A DNA stretch of 64,000 nt, taken from positions 248,001 to 312,000 of the forward strand of contig CANGBC010000001.1 of NCBI GenBank assembly GCA_947452005.1, given 5' to 3'. Positions 11,766 to 20,578 of the stretch are shown here, piece after piece; position 1 is the first letter of the stretch; each line of letters starts with the position of its first letter. The position numbers and the translations under genes are program-made. Under the pieces are notes generated by a model. That model was not told where the DNA came from. It ran no database searches and saw only the letters and a program-made list of their open reading frames with translations. This stretch comes from Beijerinckiaceae bacterium. GTDB lineage: Bacteria; Pseudomonadota; Alphaproteobacteria; Rhizobiales; Beijerinckiaceae.

Positions 11766-12116
11766 ATGCTCTCCATATCCCCGGAGATCGCACCCATTTT
11801 TCTTCTGCTCCTGTCCAATCTGTTCATGACGACAGCATGGTACGGGCATTTGAAATTCCCCAGCGCCACGATGCCTGTGGTCATCATGGCCAGTTGGGCG
11901 ATTGCCTTTTTTGAATATTGTCTCGCGGTGCCAGCTAATCGCATCGGCTATGGATTTTATTCGGCGGGCCAGCTCAAGGCGATCCAGGAAGTGATTTCGA
12001 TCGCCGTGTTTCTCGGGTTTTCGACGCTGGTGCTGGGCGAAACCATTGGCATCAAGCAGATCTTCGGCTTCACCCTGTTGGCGGCCGGTGCGTTTCTTGT
12101 CTTTGACGGGCGCTGA
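11766..12116 (+). CDS. DMT family protein (DUF486)
   Basis: Membrane protein of 116 residues with four predicted helices and the family segment NLFMTTAWYGHLKF near the start and AIQEVISIAVFLGFSTLVLG later. It belongs to the DUF486 group of small drug/metabolite-transporter-like proteins. Substrate unknown. Its stop codon abuts the stop of the next, opposite gene with no base between (TGATCA). Confidence 0.88.
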   Translation: MLSISPEIAPIFLLLLSNLFMTTAWYGHLKFPSATMPVVIMASWAIAFFEYCLAVPANRIGYGFYSAGQLKAIQEVISIAVFLGFSTLVLGETIGIKQIFGFTLLAAGAFLVFDGR

Positions 12117-12311
12117 TCAGTTGAGCATCCGCAAGGCCTGTTTCTCAACAGCGTCGAGAAACTCGGCAATCATCGTCCAGACGAGATAATCTTCTTGTGC
12201 GCCACGCTCGAGATGGCTGCGCGCCAGAGCAAAAGCCTGCGTGGCAGAAAGCGCCGGAGCCAAAGCAGGCGCTTTTCTCTTGGTCTGGATCAGAGGCATC
12301 AGGCTTTGCAT
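12117..12311 (-). CDS. Small conserved hypothetical protein
   Basis: Sixty-four residues starting MQSLMPLIQTKRKAP and ending in a helical stretch with RSHLERGAQEDYLVWTMIAE. No membrane segment. The helix-rich C-terminus looks like a genuine protein rather than a chance frame, but no function can be given. The start is uncertain; the frame stays open 31 codons upstream. Confidence 0.5.
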   Translation of the reverse strand: MQSLMPLIQTKRKAPALAPALSATQAFALARSHLERGAQEDYLVWTMIAEFLDAVEKQALRMLN

Positions 12312-12497
12312 GGATCGCCCCGCGCTCCGGTGTTGAACAGGAGGATTACGCGCAAAGGGGGCTAATGGATTTCTAGTCCATTGGTCGACCATCGCCTTTC
12401 CCAAGCGTCATGTCACAGGCGTGATAGACTTTGAGACTATGGCAAGCTTAGCTTTGGCTGCCCTGCCCTCCCCGAGGGCAAAAGGAGACATAAGATC

Positions 12498-14120
12498 ATG
12501 ACCTGGCGTTTGCTGTTTGCGCCCCGCTTCATTCCGTTCACGCTGGCGCTTAGCGTGATGGCAGTCGGCCTTGGCTTGCTGGGGGCGGACTTCAACTCGC
12601 CTTGGTCTGTTGCCATTTTTCTGATGGGCGCAGCGTTCACATTGCTGGGCCTGCATGATCTGACGCAAACACGCCATGCGGTTTTGCGCAATTATCCGAT
12701 TTCAGCGCATTTGCGTTTTCTCCTCGAAGCGATCCGCCCCGAGATGCGGCAATATTTTTTTGAAGATGAAAAACACGGCATGCCGTTTGGGCGCGACAAG
12801 CGCGCGGTTGTTTATCAACGCGCCAAAATGCAGCTCGACAAGCGTCCCTTCGGCACAACCTATGATGTCTATGCCGATGGATTTGAATGGCTCAATCATT
12901 CGCTATCGCCCAAGCCTTTGGCGGATACGAATTTCCGTTTGCAGATCGGCGGACCTGATTGCGCGCATCCTTATATGGCGTCTGTGTTCAATATTTCCGC
13001 CATGAGTTTTGGTGCGCTGAGCCCCAATGCGATTCACGCGTTGAACGAGGGCGCGCGCAAAGGTGGCTTTGCCCATGACACGGGCGAGGGTGGCTTTAGC
13101 CCCTATCACCGCGCGGGTGGTGGCGACATTATCTGGGAATTGGGGTCGGGCTATTTTGGCGCCCGCCATGCCGACGGCACATTTTCACCAGAGCGTTTTG
13201 CGCAGACCGCCGCCCATGAACAGATCAAAATGATCGAGCTGAAATTGTCGCAAGGCGCAAAGCCTGGGCATGGTGGCGTTTTGCCGGGCGCCAAAGTGAC
13301 GGAAGAAATTGCGCAGACCCGCGGCGTCAGTGTGGGCGAAGATTGTATCTCGCCGTCAAAACATCCCGCGTTTTCGACGCCCTTGGAAATGATGCATTTC
13401 ATCGCTGAATTGCGCCGCCTGTCAGGTGGCAAGCCGGTGGGCTTCAAATTATGCGTGGGCCACGAATGGGAATTTCTGGCCGTCTGCAAGGCGATGGTTG
13501 CGACCGGCATCTATCCTGATTTTATTGTCGTGGATGGCAAGGAAGGCGGCACGGGTGCCGCTCCATTGGAATTCATGGATCATCTTGGCAAGCCGCTGCG
13601 TGAGGGTCTGTCCTTCGTGCACAATGCGCTGATTGGCATTGGTGCGCGTGAGCGCATTCGGCTGGGGGCCAGCGGCAAAATTGCCACCGCTTTTGATATT
13701 GCGCGTGCGTTTGCCTTGGGTGCCGATTGGTGCAATTCGGCGCGCGGCTTCATGTTCGCTTTGGGCTGCATCCAGTCGCAGTCCTGCCATACAGACAAGT
13801 GCCCGACAGGCGTGGCCACACAGGATCGCATACGCCAGCGGGCGCTGGTTGTGCCTGACAAGGCGCAGCGCGTGGCCAATTTCCATCATGCAACTTTGGA
13901 GGCGCTGGCTGAACTGACTGCGGCGGCCGGGCTTGATCACCCGTCGGGTTTCAAAGCCAGCTATATTTCGCGCCGCATTTCGCAAAGCGAGGTTGTGACA
14001 TTGGCGGATCTTTATCCCACTTTGCGCAAGTCCGAGCTTTTGTCGGGGGCCACAGATCCTCGTTTTGCCAAAGCCTGGGATATGGCTGATGAAAACAGCT
14101 TTGCACCGCGCGATGTGTGA
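12498..14120 (+). CDS. FMN-binding glutamate synthase-like protein
   Basis: A 540-residue protein with two N-terminal membrane helices (about 10-30 and 36-53) and then the TIM-barrel domain of the glutamate synthase large subunit. The motif CIQSQSCHTDKCPTGVATQ carries the cysteines that hold the [3Fe-4S] cluster in GltB, and GGTGAAPLEFMDHLG is in the FMN-binding barrel. The amidotransferase domain of GltB is absent, so ammonia release from glutamine is not expected here. The true substrate of this stand-alone family is unknown. AAGGAG lies upstream of the ATG. Confidence 0.9.
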   Translation: MTWRLLFAPRFIPFTLALSVMAVGLGLLGADFNSPWSVAIFLMGAAFTLLGLHDLTQTRHAVLRNYPISAHLRFLLEAIRPEMRQYFFEDEKHGMPFGRDKRAVVYQRAKMQLDKRPFGTTYDVYADGFEWLNHSLSPKPLADTNFRLQIGGPDCAHPYMASVFNISAMSFGALSPNAIHALNEGARKGGFAHDTGEGGFSPYHRAGGGDIIWELGSGYFGARHADGTFSPERFAQTAAHEQIKMIELKLSQGAKPGHGGVLPGAKVTEEIAQTRGVSVGEDCISPSKHPAFSTPLEMMHFIAELRRLSGGKPVGFKLCVGHEWEFLAVCKAMVATGIYPDFIVVDGKEGGTGAAPLEFMDHLGKPLREGLSFVHNALIGIGARERIRLGASGKIATAFDIARAFALGADWCNSARGFMFALGCIQSQSCHTDKCPTGVATQDRIRQRALVVPDKAQRVANFHHATLEALAELTAAAGLDHPSGFKASYISRRISQSEVVTLADLYPTLRKSELLSGATDPRFAKAWDMADENSFAPRDV

Positions 14121-15143
14121 TCAGCGCGCCTCGCTCATGCGGCGGACTTTTGCGACAATCTCGGGCTTGGTTGCATAAGCACGCGCGACAACGGCGGCAA
14201 TCTCTTCGCCGGTGACAAGCTGCACTTCCATATTCCGCTTGTCGGCATCAGCTTTGAATTCGCCATCCGCCATCATGGCGAAAAATGCTTTACGCAGCGC
14301 TGTGAGGCGCTCAGTCGGCACATCGGGTGGCGTGATGAATGGGCGACCGGCCAATTGCGGGGCGAGCAAAAGTTCGGCTGCTGCGCGGTCATCCTCATTT
14401 TTCAGAAAGTCAAAAATCAGCGGGACATCGAGAAGCTCAGGATGTTTTTTCAAAGCCAGTTGCACGAGGAGATTGACCTTCTTTTGCGCAATCCAGTCGG
14501 GCTTGGTGGTTTTGAACGTCGACCAGAACAAGGCCGGATAGCCTTCAATCTCACCGCGCTCCAGCGCCAACATGGATTGGCCAGCGCCCGCATAGCCGGT
14601 GATGAGACGGATTTTTGCGCCCGTCAGATCGCTTAAGGCATAAGCATAATTGGCACTGATCGAGCCAATCACACCCGCCATAATGGTTTCGCGCTTTTGC
14701 AGATCAGCAAGGCTTTTGGTCGCAGAATTGTGCCACGTGAAAGTCAGCGCCACCTCGCTATTGGCTGAGCCAATATAGCCAAGTTTGGTGGCATCAAACT
14801 GTTCGCCACCCGGCGCCACGAGCGGCTGAAAGGGCACTGTGTTTTGAACCTGCCCGATCACGCTGCCATCTTTGGGGGCGATCTTGGCCAAGAAATTGGT
14901 GGCGACAATGCCGCCAGCACCGATCATTTGTTTGACAACAATATTGGGCCGCCCGGGAATGTGCTTGCCCAAATGGTTGGCCACCAGACGCGCATAAGCG
15001 TCATATCCACTGCCTGCTTCTGAGCCAACCATCATGTCGATGGTCTTGCCCTTGTAGAAAGCCTCCGGCGTCTGTGCGCATGCGGCATGTGCGGCGAGCA
15101 CGCATGACAGAGTGAGAACAAACAGCGGGACGCGCATTAACAT
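14121..15143 (-). CDS. Tripartite tricarboxylate transporter (Bug family) substrate-binding protein
   Basis: Periplasmic binding protein of 340 residues: signal peptide ending AHAACAQ, then FYKGKTIDMMVGSEAGSGYD and PGRPNIVVKQMIGAGGIVA, both hallmarks of the Bug/TctC family. The ATG at 15143 has GGAG upstream. The gene follows an amidohydrolase gene, suggesting uptake of the compound that enzyme acts on, but the ligand is not known. No TctA or TctB membrane partner is present in this window. Confidence 0.92.
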   Translation of the reverse strand: MLMRVPLFVLTLSCVLAAHAACAQTPEAFYKGKTIDMMVGSEAGSGYDAYARLVANHLGKHIPGRPNIVVKQMIGAGGIVATNFLAKIAPKDGSVIGQVQNTVPFQPLVAPGGEQFDATKLGYIGSANSEVALTFTWHNSATKSLADLQKRETIMAGVIGSISANYAYALSDLTGAKIRLITGYAGAGQSMLALERGEIEGYPALFWSTFKTTKPDWIAQKKVNLLVQLALKKHPELLDVPLIFDFLKNEDDRAAAELLLAPQLAGRPFITPPDVPTERLTALRKAFFAMMADGEFKADADKRNMEVQLVTGEEIAAVVARAYATKPEIVAKVRRMSEAR

Positions 15144-15163
15144 GAGCTTCGCTCCGTGTTCGA

Positions 15164-16408
15164 TCAACCAGCTGTGTCATTTCCGTATTTGATCAGATTG
15201 TCTTTCTGCGCCTCATTGCGTGGCGGCAGTTTGAACAAACGCGCAGCTGTGCCGCCCAGAATATTGTGCTTGGCCTTTTCCGACAGGAATGGCAGATCAT
15301 AAATTGTCGACGGCAAATCGAAGTCCCAATGCGGATAGTCAGACGCATACATGAGCTGCGTTTCCGCATTGATCATGCGGAACGTCGTCTCCAGCGCTTC
15401 CATGTCCTGTATTTCCATGGGCTGCGTCGAATAGAACATGTCACGCATGTAATCCGATGGCTTCTTTTTCAGAAGCGGGGCTTCTGACGGGCGCATCATA
15501 TATTCATGATCAAGGCGCTGCATCAGGAAGGGCACCCAAGCGAGGCCCGCTTCAATCCAGATCACGGGCAGCTTGGGGAAGCGTTCGCTCATGCCGTTGA
15601 TGACCCAATTGGTGCAGTGAAGGATGTTGTAAAACGAGAAGCCCAGCGCATGCACCGAGATGAAGCGGTTCAGGCCCTTGAACACCGGCTCACCCCAGTT
15701 GGGTCCAGAGTGAAAGGCCAGCGACAGGCCACGCTCCTCAATCGCGCGATAGACTTTCATCAGCGCATTGTCATGAACAGGGAGCGTGCGCACGGTGGTG
15801 ACCATGAAGCCCGTCACGCCCTTGCAATGACCAAATTTTTCTACCTGACGCAGAGAGGCTTCCGGATCTGACAATGGCAGAGCGAGCTGCGTATAGAAGC
15901 GACCGTGGTTTTCCGGCAGCACGCGCTCAGTGAGCCAGCGATTGTAAGCCCAGCAGAGTTCGACTTCCATTTCCGTCTGCGGATGCAGGCCCACGTTCAG
16001 CATGCCGGTCGGGAACAAGCAGGAATAATCGACGCCCATGGCGTCCATCCAGCGCTCGCCCAGCTGCACATCGCGCAGCTTGCCAGTGGGATCTGTTTTT
16101 TCGGTCGCGCGGAGTGGATAGCGGGTCACGCGCCCGCCCATATCCTGATAACCAATCTGCGTGGGCAGCAGGGCCTGTGCGCCATTTTTCAAACGACCAC
16201 CCATGGTGAGCTGTTTGAGGACCTCATTTTCCATATAGGGAAAAATCTCGGCGAAATTTTCGTTCTCATAATGATGCGCGTCGCAATCGACGATCATCAT
16301 CTCGTCATATTTTCGCGCGCGCGCCTGTTCGGTGGCATGCGCAAGCAATTTGCTCGTGTTGAGTTCGTCCACGGTGACGCGACGGCCGCGATCAGCAATC
16401 AAATCCAT
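15164..16408 (-). CDS. Amidohydrolase family protein (ACMSD/decarboxylase-like)
   Basis: A 414-residue metal-dependent TIM barrel of the amidohydrolase-2 type. The metal motif is atypical, VDCDAHHYEN near the N-terminus, with later histidines in LAFHSGPNWG and DYPHWDFDLPS that fit the barrel metal site. Relatives decarboxylate or hydrolyse aromatic and muconate-type acids. The ATG at 16408 follows AGGGAGGACAGC. It is divergently placed from another Bug protein gene, and it precedes a Bug gene on its own strand, so a role in catabolism of a transported organic acid is likely. Confidence 0.85.
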   Translation of the reverse strand: MDLIADRGRRVTVDELNTSKLLAHATEQARARKYDEMMIVDCDAHHYENENFAEIFPYMENEVLKQLTMGGRLKNGAQALLPTQIGYQDMGGRVTRYPLRATEKTDPTGKLRDVQLGERWMDAMGVDYSCLFPTGMLNVGLHPQTEMEVELCWAYNRWLTERVLPENHGRFYTQLALPLSDPEASLRQVEKFGHCKGVTGFMVTTVRTLPVHDNALMKVYRAIEERGLSLAFHSGPNWGEPVFKGLNRFISVHALGFSFYNILHCTNWVINGMSERFPKLPVIWIEAGLAWVPFLMQRLDHEYMMRPSEAPLLKKKPSDYMRDMFYSTQPMEIQDMEALETTFRMINAETQLMYASDYPHWDFDLPSTIYDLPFLSEKAKHNILGGTAARLFKLPPRNEAQKDNLIKYGNDTAG

Positions 16409-16575
16409 GCTGTCCTCCCTGTGGCCCCTGTGGAGCCATGCGCCTGTCAACGGCGCTTGAAGCAAAGCCTAGAACTGGCCTTCAGGTCAGGCAAGGGCGG
16501 TTTTGCAATCGTGCAAGCTGTGGCTATCATCCCTTATGAGCAGGGCGCACGAGACGCCCGCCAAGGGAGGATCAG

Positions 16576-17613
16576 ATGATGTCACGTCGAGAGGCTTTGG
16601 CCTCGCTCGCCGCGGCCCCGCTGGGCATGGGGGCGGCTACTGCACAGGGGAATGATTTTTACGCGGGCAAGACGCTCAATATTATCGTGGGCTCATCGAC
16701 GGGCGGGTATTACGACACAGCCGGGCGCACCATCGCCCGCCATCTGTCGCGTTTCATCCCCGGTCGCCCGAGTATCGTTGTGCAGAACCAGCCGGGCGCA
16801 GGCGGGCTCGCCATCGCTAACAAGCTGGCGCATACGCTGGAGCGCGATGGCCTTTCCATCGTCGTCATGAGCCGCGCTTTGCCGCAGCTGGCTTTTCTGA
16901 ACGACCCCAATGCCAATTTCGATCCGCTGAAGCTGACCTGGCTGGGCTCGCTCTCATCCTACAAGGATGACGCCTATCTAATGGTCGTGAACGAGAATTT
17001 TCCCGCCGACAATATGGCCGATCTCGCCAAACTGCCTAAGCCCGCCATTCTGGGTGGCACGCGTGGTGGGTCCACGAACATCACCTTTGCGCTGATTGGC
17101 AAAGATATGGTGGGGATGAATGTCGATGTTGTGCGGGGCTTCCCCGGCGCCAATGAAATCTGGCTCGCTATGGAGCGGGGCGAAGTTGACGGACAGATTG
17201 TCGACATCAGCGCCATCATGGTGGGGCGACCGCAGCTCTGGGCTGAGAAGAAGCTCAAGCCGCTCATCGCCTTTGGTCGCACCGAGCGCCTGCCTGATTA
17301 TCCCAACGTGCCGATTGCGCGCGAATTGGTGAAAAAAGGCGAGGACTTTGCTCTGCTGGATTTCGCAGAAATGCCCTTTTTCATGGCGCTTCCGGTGGTT
17401 GCGCCGCCTGATATTCCGGCTGATCGTGCCGCTATCCTGCGTAAGGCCTTTATGGATATGGCCATGGATGCAACCTTCCGCGCTGAAATGCTCAAGGCAG
17501 GAATCATGACGAGCCCGGTTGATGGCGCTTATGTCCATGCGCTTCTGGAGCGTGCGGCCAAAACACCTGAATCCATTCGCCAGCGTTTTGCCAAACTGCT
17601 TGCCGACAAGTGA
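16576..17613 (+). CDS. Tripartite tricarboxylate transporter (Bug family) substrate-binding protein
   Basis: A 345-residue exported binding protein. The N-terminus (SRREALASLAAAPLGMGAA) carries a twin arginine, so Tat export is possible. FYAGKTLNIIVGSSTGGYYD and PGRPSIVVQNQPGAGG are family marks. GGGAGG lies five bases before the ATG. It starts a two-gene unit with an enoyl-CoA hydratase-like gene nine bases downstream and is divergent from the amidohydrolase gene. Confidence 0.92.
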   Translation: MMSRREALASLAAAPLGMGAATAQGNDFYAGKTLNIIVGSSTGGYYDTAGRTIARHLSRFIPGRPSIVVQNQPGAGGLAIANKLAHTLERDGLSIVVMSRALPQLAFLNDPNANFDPLKLTWLGSLSSYKDDAYLMVVNENFPADNMADLAKLPKPAILGGTRGGSTNITFALIGKDMVGMNVDVVRGFPGANEIWLAMERGEVDGQIVDISAIMVGRPQLWAEKKLKPLIAFGRTERLPDYPNVPIARELVKKGEDFALLDFAEMPFFMALPVVAPPDIPADRAAILRKAFMDMAMDATFRAEMLKAGIMTSPVDGAYVHALLERAAKTPESIRQRFAKLLADK

Positions 17614-17621
17614 GGACCGTT

Positions 17622-18458
17622 ATGTCTGATTATGTATTGCTCGATATTGTCCGCAACGGCCAGGTCGCCACCATTGAATTGAAGCGGCTGGAAAAGCATA
17701 TCCGCGATTTGATGCGCACAGAAAAACGCGGTGGCGCGCAGCGCGCCTCCGAAGTCGCGCGCGCACTGCAGGAATTGCGCGATGATGATGAGATCCGCGT
17801 CATTGTCATCACCGGCAAGGCCGATGTCTTTACCATCCCGCCTTCGAGTTATGGGCATCATGGCAATCCCGGCAATGATTGGGACATTATGAGTGGCGTC
17901 ACCAAAGCGGTGGAAGCCATGTGCACGATTGAAAAGCCGGTGATCGCCAAAGTGAATGGCCATGCTGTTGGCTTTGGTGCCAATCTGGTTCTCGCCTGCG
18001 ATTTCATCATCGCGCGTGAAGATGCGATCATTGCTGACCATCACATGAGTGCTGGCGAATTGATGATTGATGGGCAGGTGGTGGGCTCAGCCGATCATTG
18101 CATGGTGACAGGTGATGGCGGCACGGTTTTCGCGCCGCTCAAAATGCCGCTCGCCATGGCTAAGGAATATCTCATGCTGGCGCGCCCCTTCACGGCCAAG
18201 GAATTGGCGACGATGGGCGTCGTCAATTATGCCGTGCCGGCAGCCGAGCTTGATGCCAAGACGGATGAGATTGCGCAGCGGCTTCTCAAGCGCAATGCCT
18301 ATGCGCTGGCGATGACCAAGCGCGTTTTGAACAAGCAAGCCATGGCGCAATTCAACCAGACGCATGACGCGTCACTGGCCTATGAATTCCTGAATTTCTA
18401 TATGCAGACGCCCCAAGCCAAGGAATTGGGCAAGGGGCGCGGCGAGACCAAACTCTGA
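17622..18458 (+). CDS. Enoyl-CoA hydratase/isomerase family protein
   Basis: Crotonase-fold protein of 278 residues. The oxyanion-hole region reads VNGHAVGFGANLVLACD, where the usual first catalytic glutamate is Asn. A segment with DHHMSAGELMIDGQVV, about 15 residues longer than in standard hydratases, precedes MVTGDGGTV. It may act as a hydratase, isomerase or hydrolase on a CoA ester from the neighbouring pathway. The ATG at 17622 has GAGG upstream. Its stop abuts the MFS gene stop (TGATCA). Confidence 0.87.
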   Translation: MSDYVLLDIVRNGQVATIELKRLEKHIRDLMRTEKRGGAQRASEVARALQELRDDDEIRVIVITGKADVFTIPPSSYGHHGNPGNDWDIMSGVTKAVEAMCTIEKPVIAKVNGHAVGFGANLVLACDFIIAREDAIIADHHMSAGELMIDGQVVGSADHCMVTGDGGTVFAPLKMPLAMAKEYLMLARPFTAKELATMGVVNYAVPAAELDAKTDEIAQRLLKRNAYALAMTKRVLNKQAMAQFNQTHDASLAYEFLNFYMQTPQAKELGKGRGETKL

Positions 18459-19652
18459 TCAGCCGCGCGGTGTTGCGCGGTTGACCAGCATGGTGGTGAT
18501 GGCGAGTGTCGAGAAGCTAGCGGATGCCCAGAACACAAGTTCCGGGTGTCCAAAATCCATGAGCCAGCCATAGATCGCCGGGCCAATGATCTGCCCGCCG
18601 CTATAGCCGGTTGTGACAAAGCCAAACAGCGTGCCCACGCTCACGCCATCTGTTGCTGCATGGCGCACAGATACGTCGCGCGACGCATTGACGAGGCCGC
18701 GCATGGCGCCAGCCATGCCAAGCATGACAACGACAATCCAGAACGGCAGACCGCCCGCGCCCGCCACCAGCACGCAGACGCCTGAAAGTGCAAAGCAGAG
18801 TGCGAGAATAAGCTCGTGATTTTCGATCTTGTCGGCGAGCCAGCCACCCGGCAACACCGCCGCCATTTGCAGGCCTTGATAGGCCGTGAGGGCGACCGCA
18901 GTGACGGTGACCGGCAGGCCATAAATATCTTTGAAGGCCACGACCGAGAAATGCACCATGCCGGAATTGGCGGCTGATGAGAGAACGTAGAAAGCAAACA
19001 GCATCAGAATTTTTGGAGAGCCGAGCAACTGGCCCCATGAATCCTTCTGCTTGGCTTTTGCTTTGCCAATGCCTGACAGGAGCGTGGTGAGGAAGAACAG
19101 CGCAACACCAAGACCCATGCCAACAAGACCGATCGACATTGTCGCCACGCGCCAGTTTGTGGCCGCGGCCAGTGCCACCATGATCGGCGGGGCCGCAAGA
19201 AACCCAAGATTGCCAGCCAAAGAATGCGACGAGAGGGCGCGGCCAAGCCGGCCGGTCGAAATGCGCGCATTGAGAATGGAATAATCAGCCGGGTGGAACA
19301 CGCTCGATCCCGCGCCAGCCAGTAGCATCAAGCAGACAATCTGCCAGTAGTCTGTGGCAAGGCCAGTCAGGGCGATGGCAAGTGCATTGAGAAACAATCC
19401 GGCTGCCAGCACACGTTGCCCACCGATGCGATTGACCAGAAAGCCAACAGGCGTCTGCAACAGACCCGTGGTGACAGCATAGGCGGTGATCGATAGGCCA
19501 AGTTCGACATAGCCAACATTAAAGTCAGTCCGCAGCTGCGGGAACATGGGCGGCAGCGCCAGCATGTAAAGATGGCTCAGCAAATGCGCAAAGCTCACCA
19601 GACCGATGATCTGGACTTCCTGTTTCGTGCCGGTGTCTGTCGCCATGCTCAT
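18459..19652 (-). CDS. MFS transporter
   Basis: Major facilitator protein of about 397 residues with roughly twelve membrane helices. The first loop shows GFLVNRIGGQRVLAAG, a match to the MFS loop 2-3 signature. The ligand is unknown. The ATG at 19652 (MSMATDTG) lies three bases from the end of the aldo/keto reductase gene, so it is the last gene of a run with the NTT-type carrier and the reductase. Confidence 0.9.
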   Translation of the reverse strand: MSMATDTGTKQEVQIIGLVSFAHLLSHLYMLALPPMFPQLRTDFNVGYVELGLSITAYAVTTGLLQTPVGFLVNRIGGQRVLAAGLFLNALAIALTGLATDYWQIVCLMLLAGAGSSVFHPADYSILNARISTGRLGRALSSHSLAGNLGFLAAPPIMVALAAATNWRVATMSIGLVGMGLGVALFFLTTLLSGIGKAKAKQKDSWGQLLGSPKILMLFAFYVLSSAANSGMVHFSVVAFKDIYGLPVTVTAVALTAYQGLQMAAVLPGGWLADKIENHELILALCFALSGVCVLVAGAGGLPFWIVVVMLGMAGAMRGLVNASRDVSVRHAATDGVSVGTLFGFVTTGYSGGQIIGPAIYGWLMDFGHPELVFWASASFSTLAITTMLVNRATPRG

Positions 19653-19654
19653 GT

Positions 19655-20578
19655 TCAAAGGGCCTCAAAAATTTCAATCATCTTCTTGCGCATTGCTGCA
19701 TCGGGCAGACGCCCCATACCGGCTTTCAGATTGTCGCTCATATATTGCGCTTTATCGGTGCCGGGAATGACCGCCGTGATGGCGGGATGGCCCAGCAGCC
19801 ATTTCAGAGCAAATTGTGCCCAGCTCGTGCAATCGATGTCCCGCGCCATGTCTGGCAGCGGCTTGCCCGCGACTTTCTGGAAGAATTTGCCGCGCCCGAA
19901 AGGCAGATTGGTGAGGATCGCGCAGCCGGAATCGGCGGCAGCAGGGATCAGACGCTCGTCCGAATTGCGGTCAACCAGCGAATAATCAATCTGGAAGAAA
20001 TCCGGCTTTTGCTTTTTGACGCACGCCTCGACCGCATCATAGTCGCGATCAAAAGACGAGGTGACGCCGATATAGCGGCAGATGCCTTGTGCTTTCCATT
20101 CGCGCAGCAGATCGAGCGATTGATTGGGGTCGCGCACATTGTGCAATTGCATCAGATCAAGCTTGCTGACCTGAAGTTTCTTCATACTTGCCTGCATTTC
20201 TGTAATGCTGGCTGCGCGATCTGCAACGCGCACTTTGGTGGCCAGAAACACTTTGTCGCGCAGGCCCGTTTGTTTGAGCACATCGCCAATACGCTCTTCC
20301 GCAAAACCATAAGAGGGTGCTGTATCAATCAGGCGGCCGCCACCTGAAACAAGCGTCTTCACAACCTCGGTGCGCTCGGACAATTTTTGCGCATCATTTT
20401 CAAAGTCGAAAATAATGGCGGTGCCAATGCCCACACTTGGCAGCATCTCGCCGCTCGCGGGAATGGCACGTGCCAGCAGGCTTGTCTGTGCAAAGCCCGG
20501 CAGGGCAGTGGAGAGCAAGGCACCCGAAGAGAGCGCCAGTGCTTGGCGTCGCGACAGAGTGGCAATCGTTTGGGTCAT
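19655..20578 (-). CDS. Exported aldo/keto reductase
   Basis: A 307-residue aldo/keto reductase with a Tat-like signal peptide (LSRRQALALSSGALL, cut after GFAQ). The catalytic tetrad is present: Asp and Tyr in IDTAPSYGFAEE, Lys in ATKVRV, His in MQLHNV. Export of an NAD(P)H-type oxidoreductase fold is unusual but is seen in this subgroup. The ATG overlaps the stop of the NTT-type carrier gene by four bases (ATGA). Confidence 0.9.
   Translation of the reverse strand: MTQTIATLSRRQALALSSGALLSTALPGFAQTSLLARAIPASGEMLPSVGIGTAIIFDFENDAQKLSERTEVVKTLVSGGGRLIDTAPSYGFAEERIGDVLKQTGLRDKVFLATKVRVADRAASITEMQASMKKLQVSKLDLMQLHNVRDPNQSLDLLREWKAQGICRYIGVTSSFDRDYDAVEACVKKQKPDFFQIDYSLVDRNSDERLIPAAADSGCAILTNLPFGRGKFFQKVAGKPLPDMARDIDCTSWAQFALKWLLGHPAITAVIPGTDKAQYMSDNLKAGMGRLPDAAMRKKMIEIFEAL

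Noticed and set aside
16409-16575. Extra small gene in the divergent region between the amidohydrolase and Bug genes
   Set aside because: Frames here are short or run on into antisense; nothing beyond the two ribosome binding sites could be supported.
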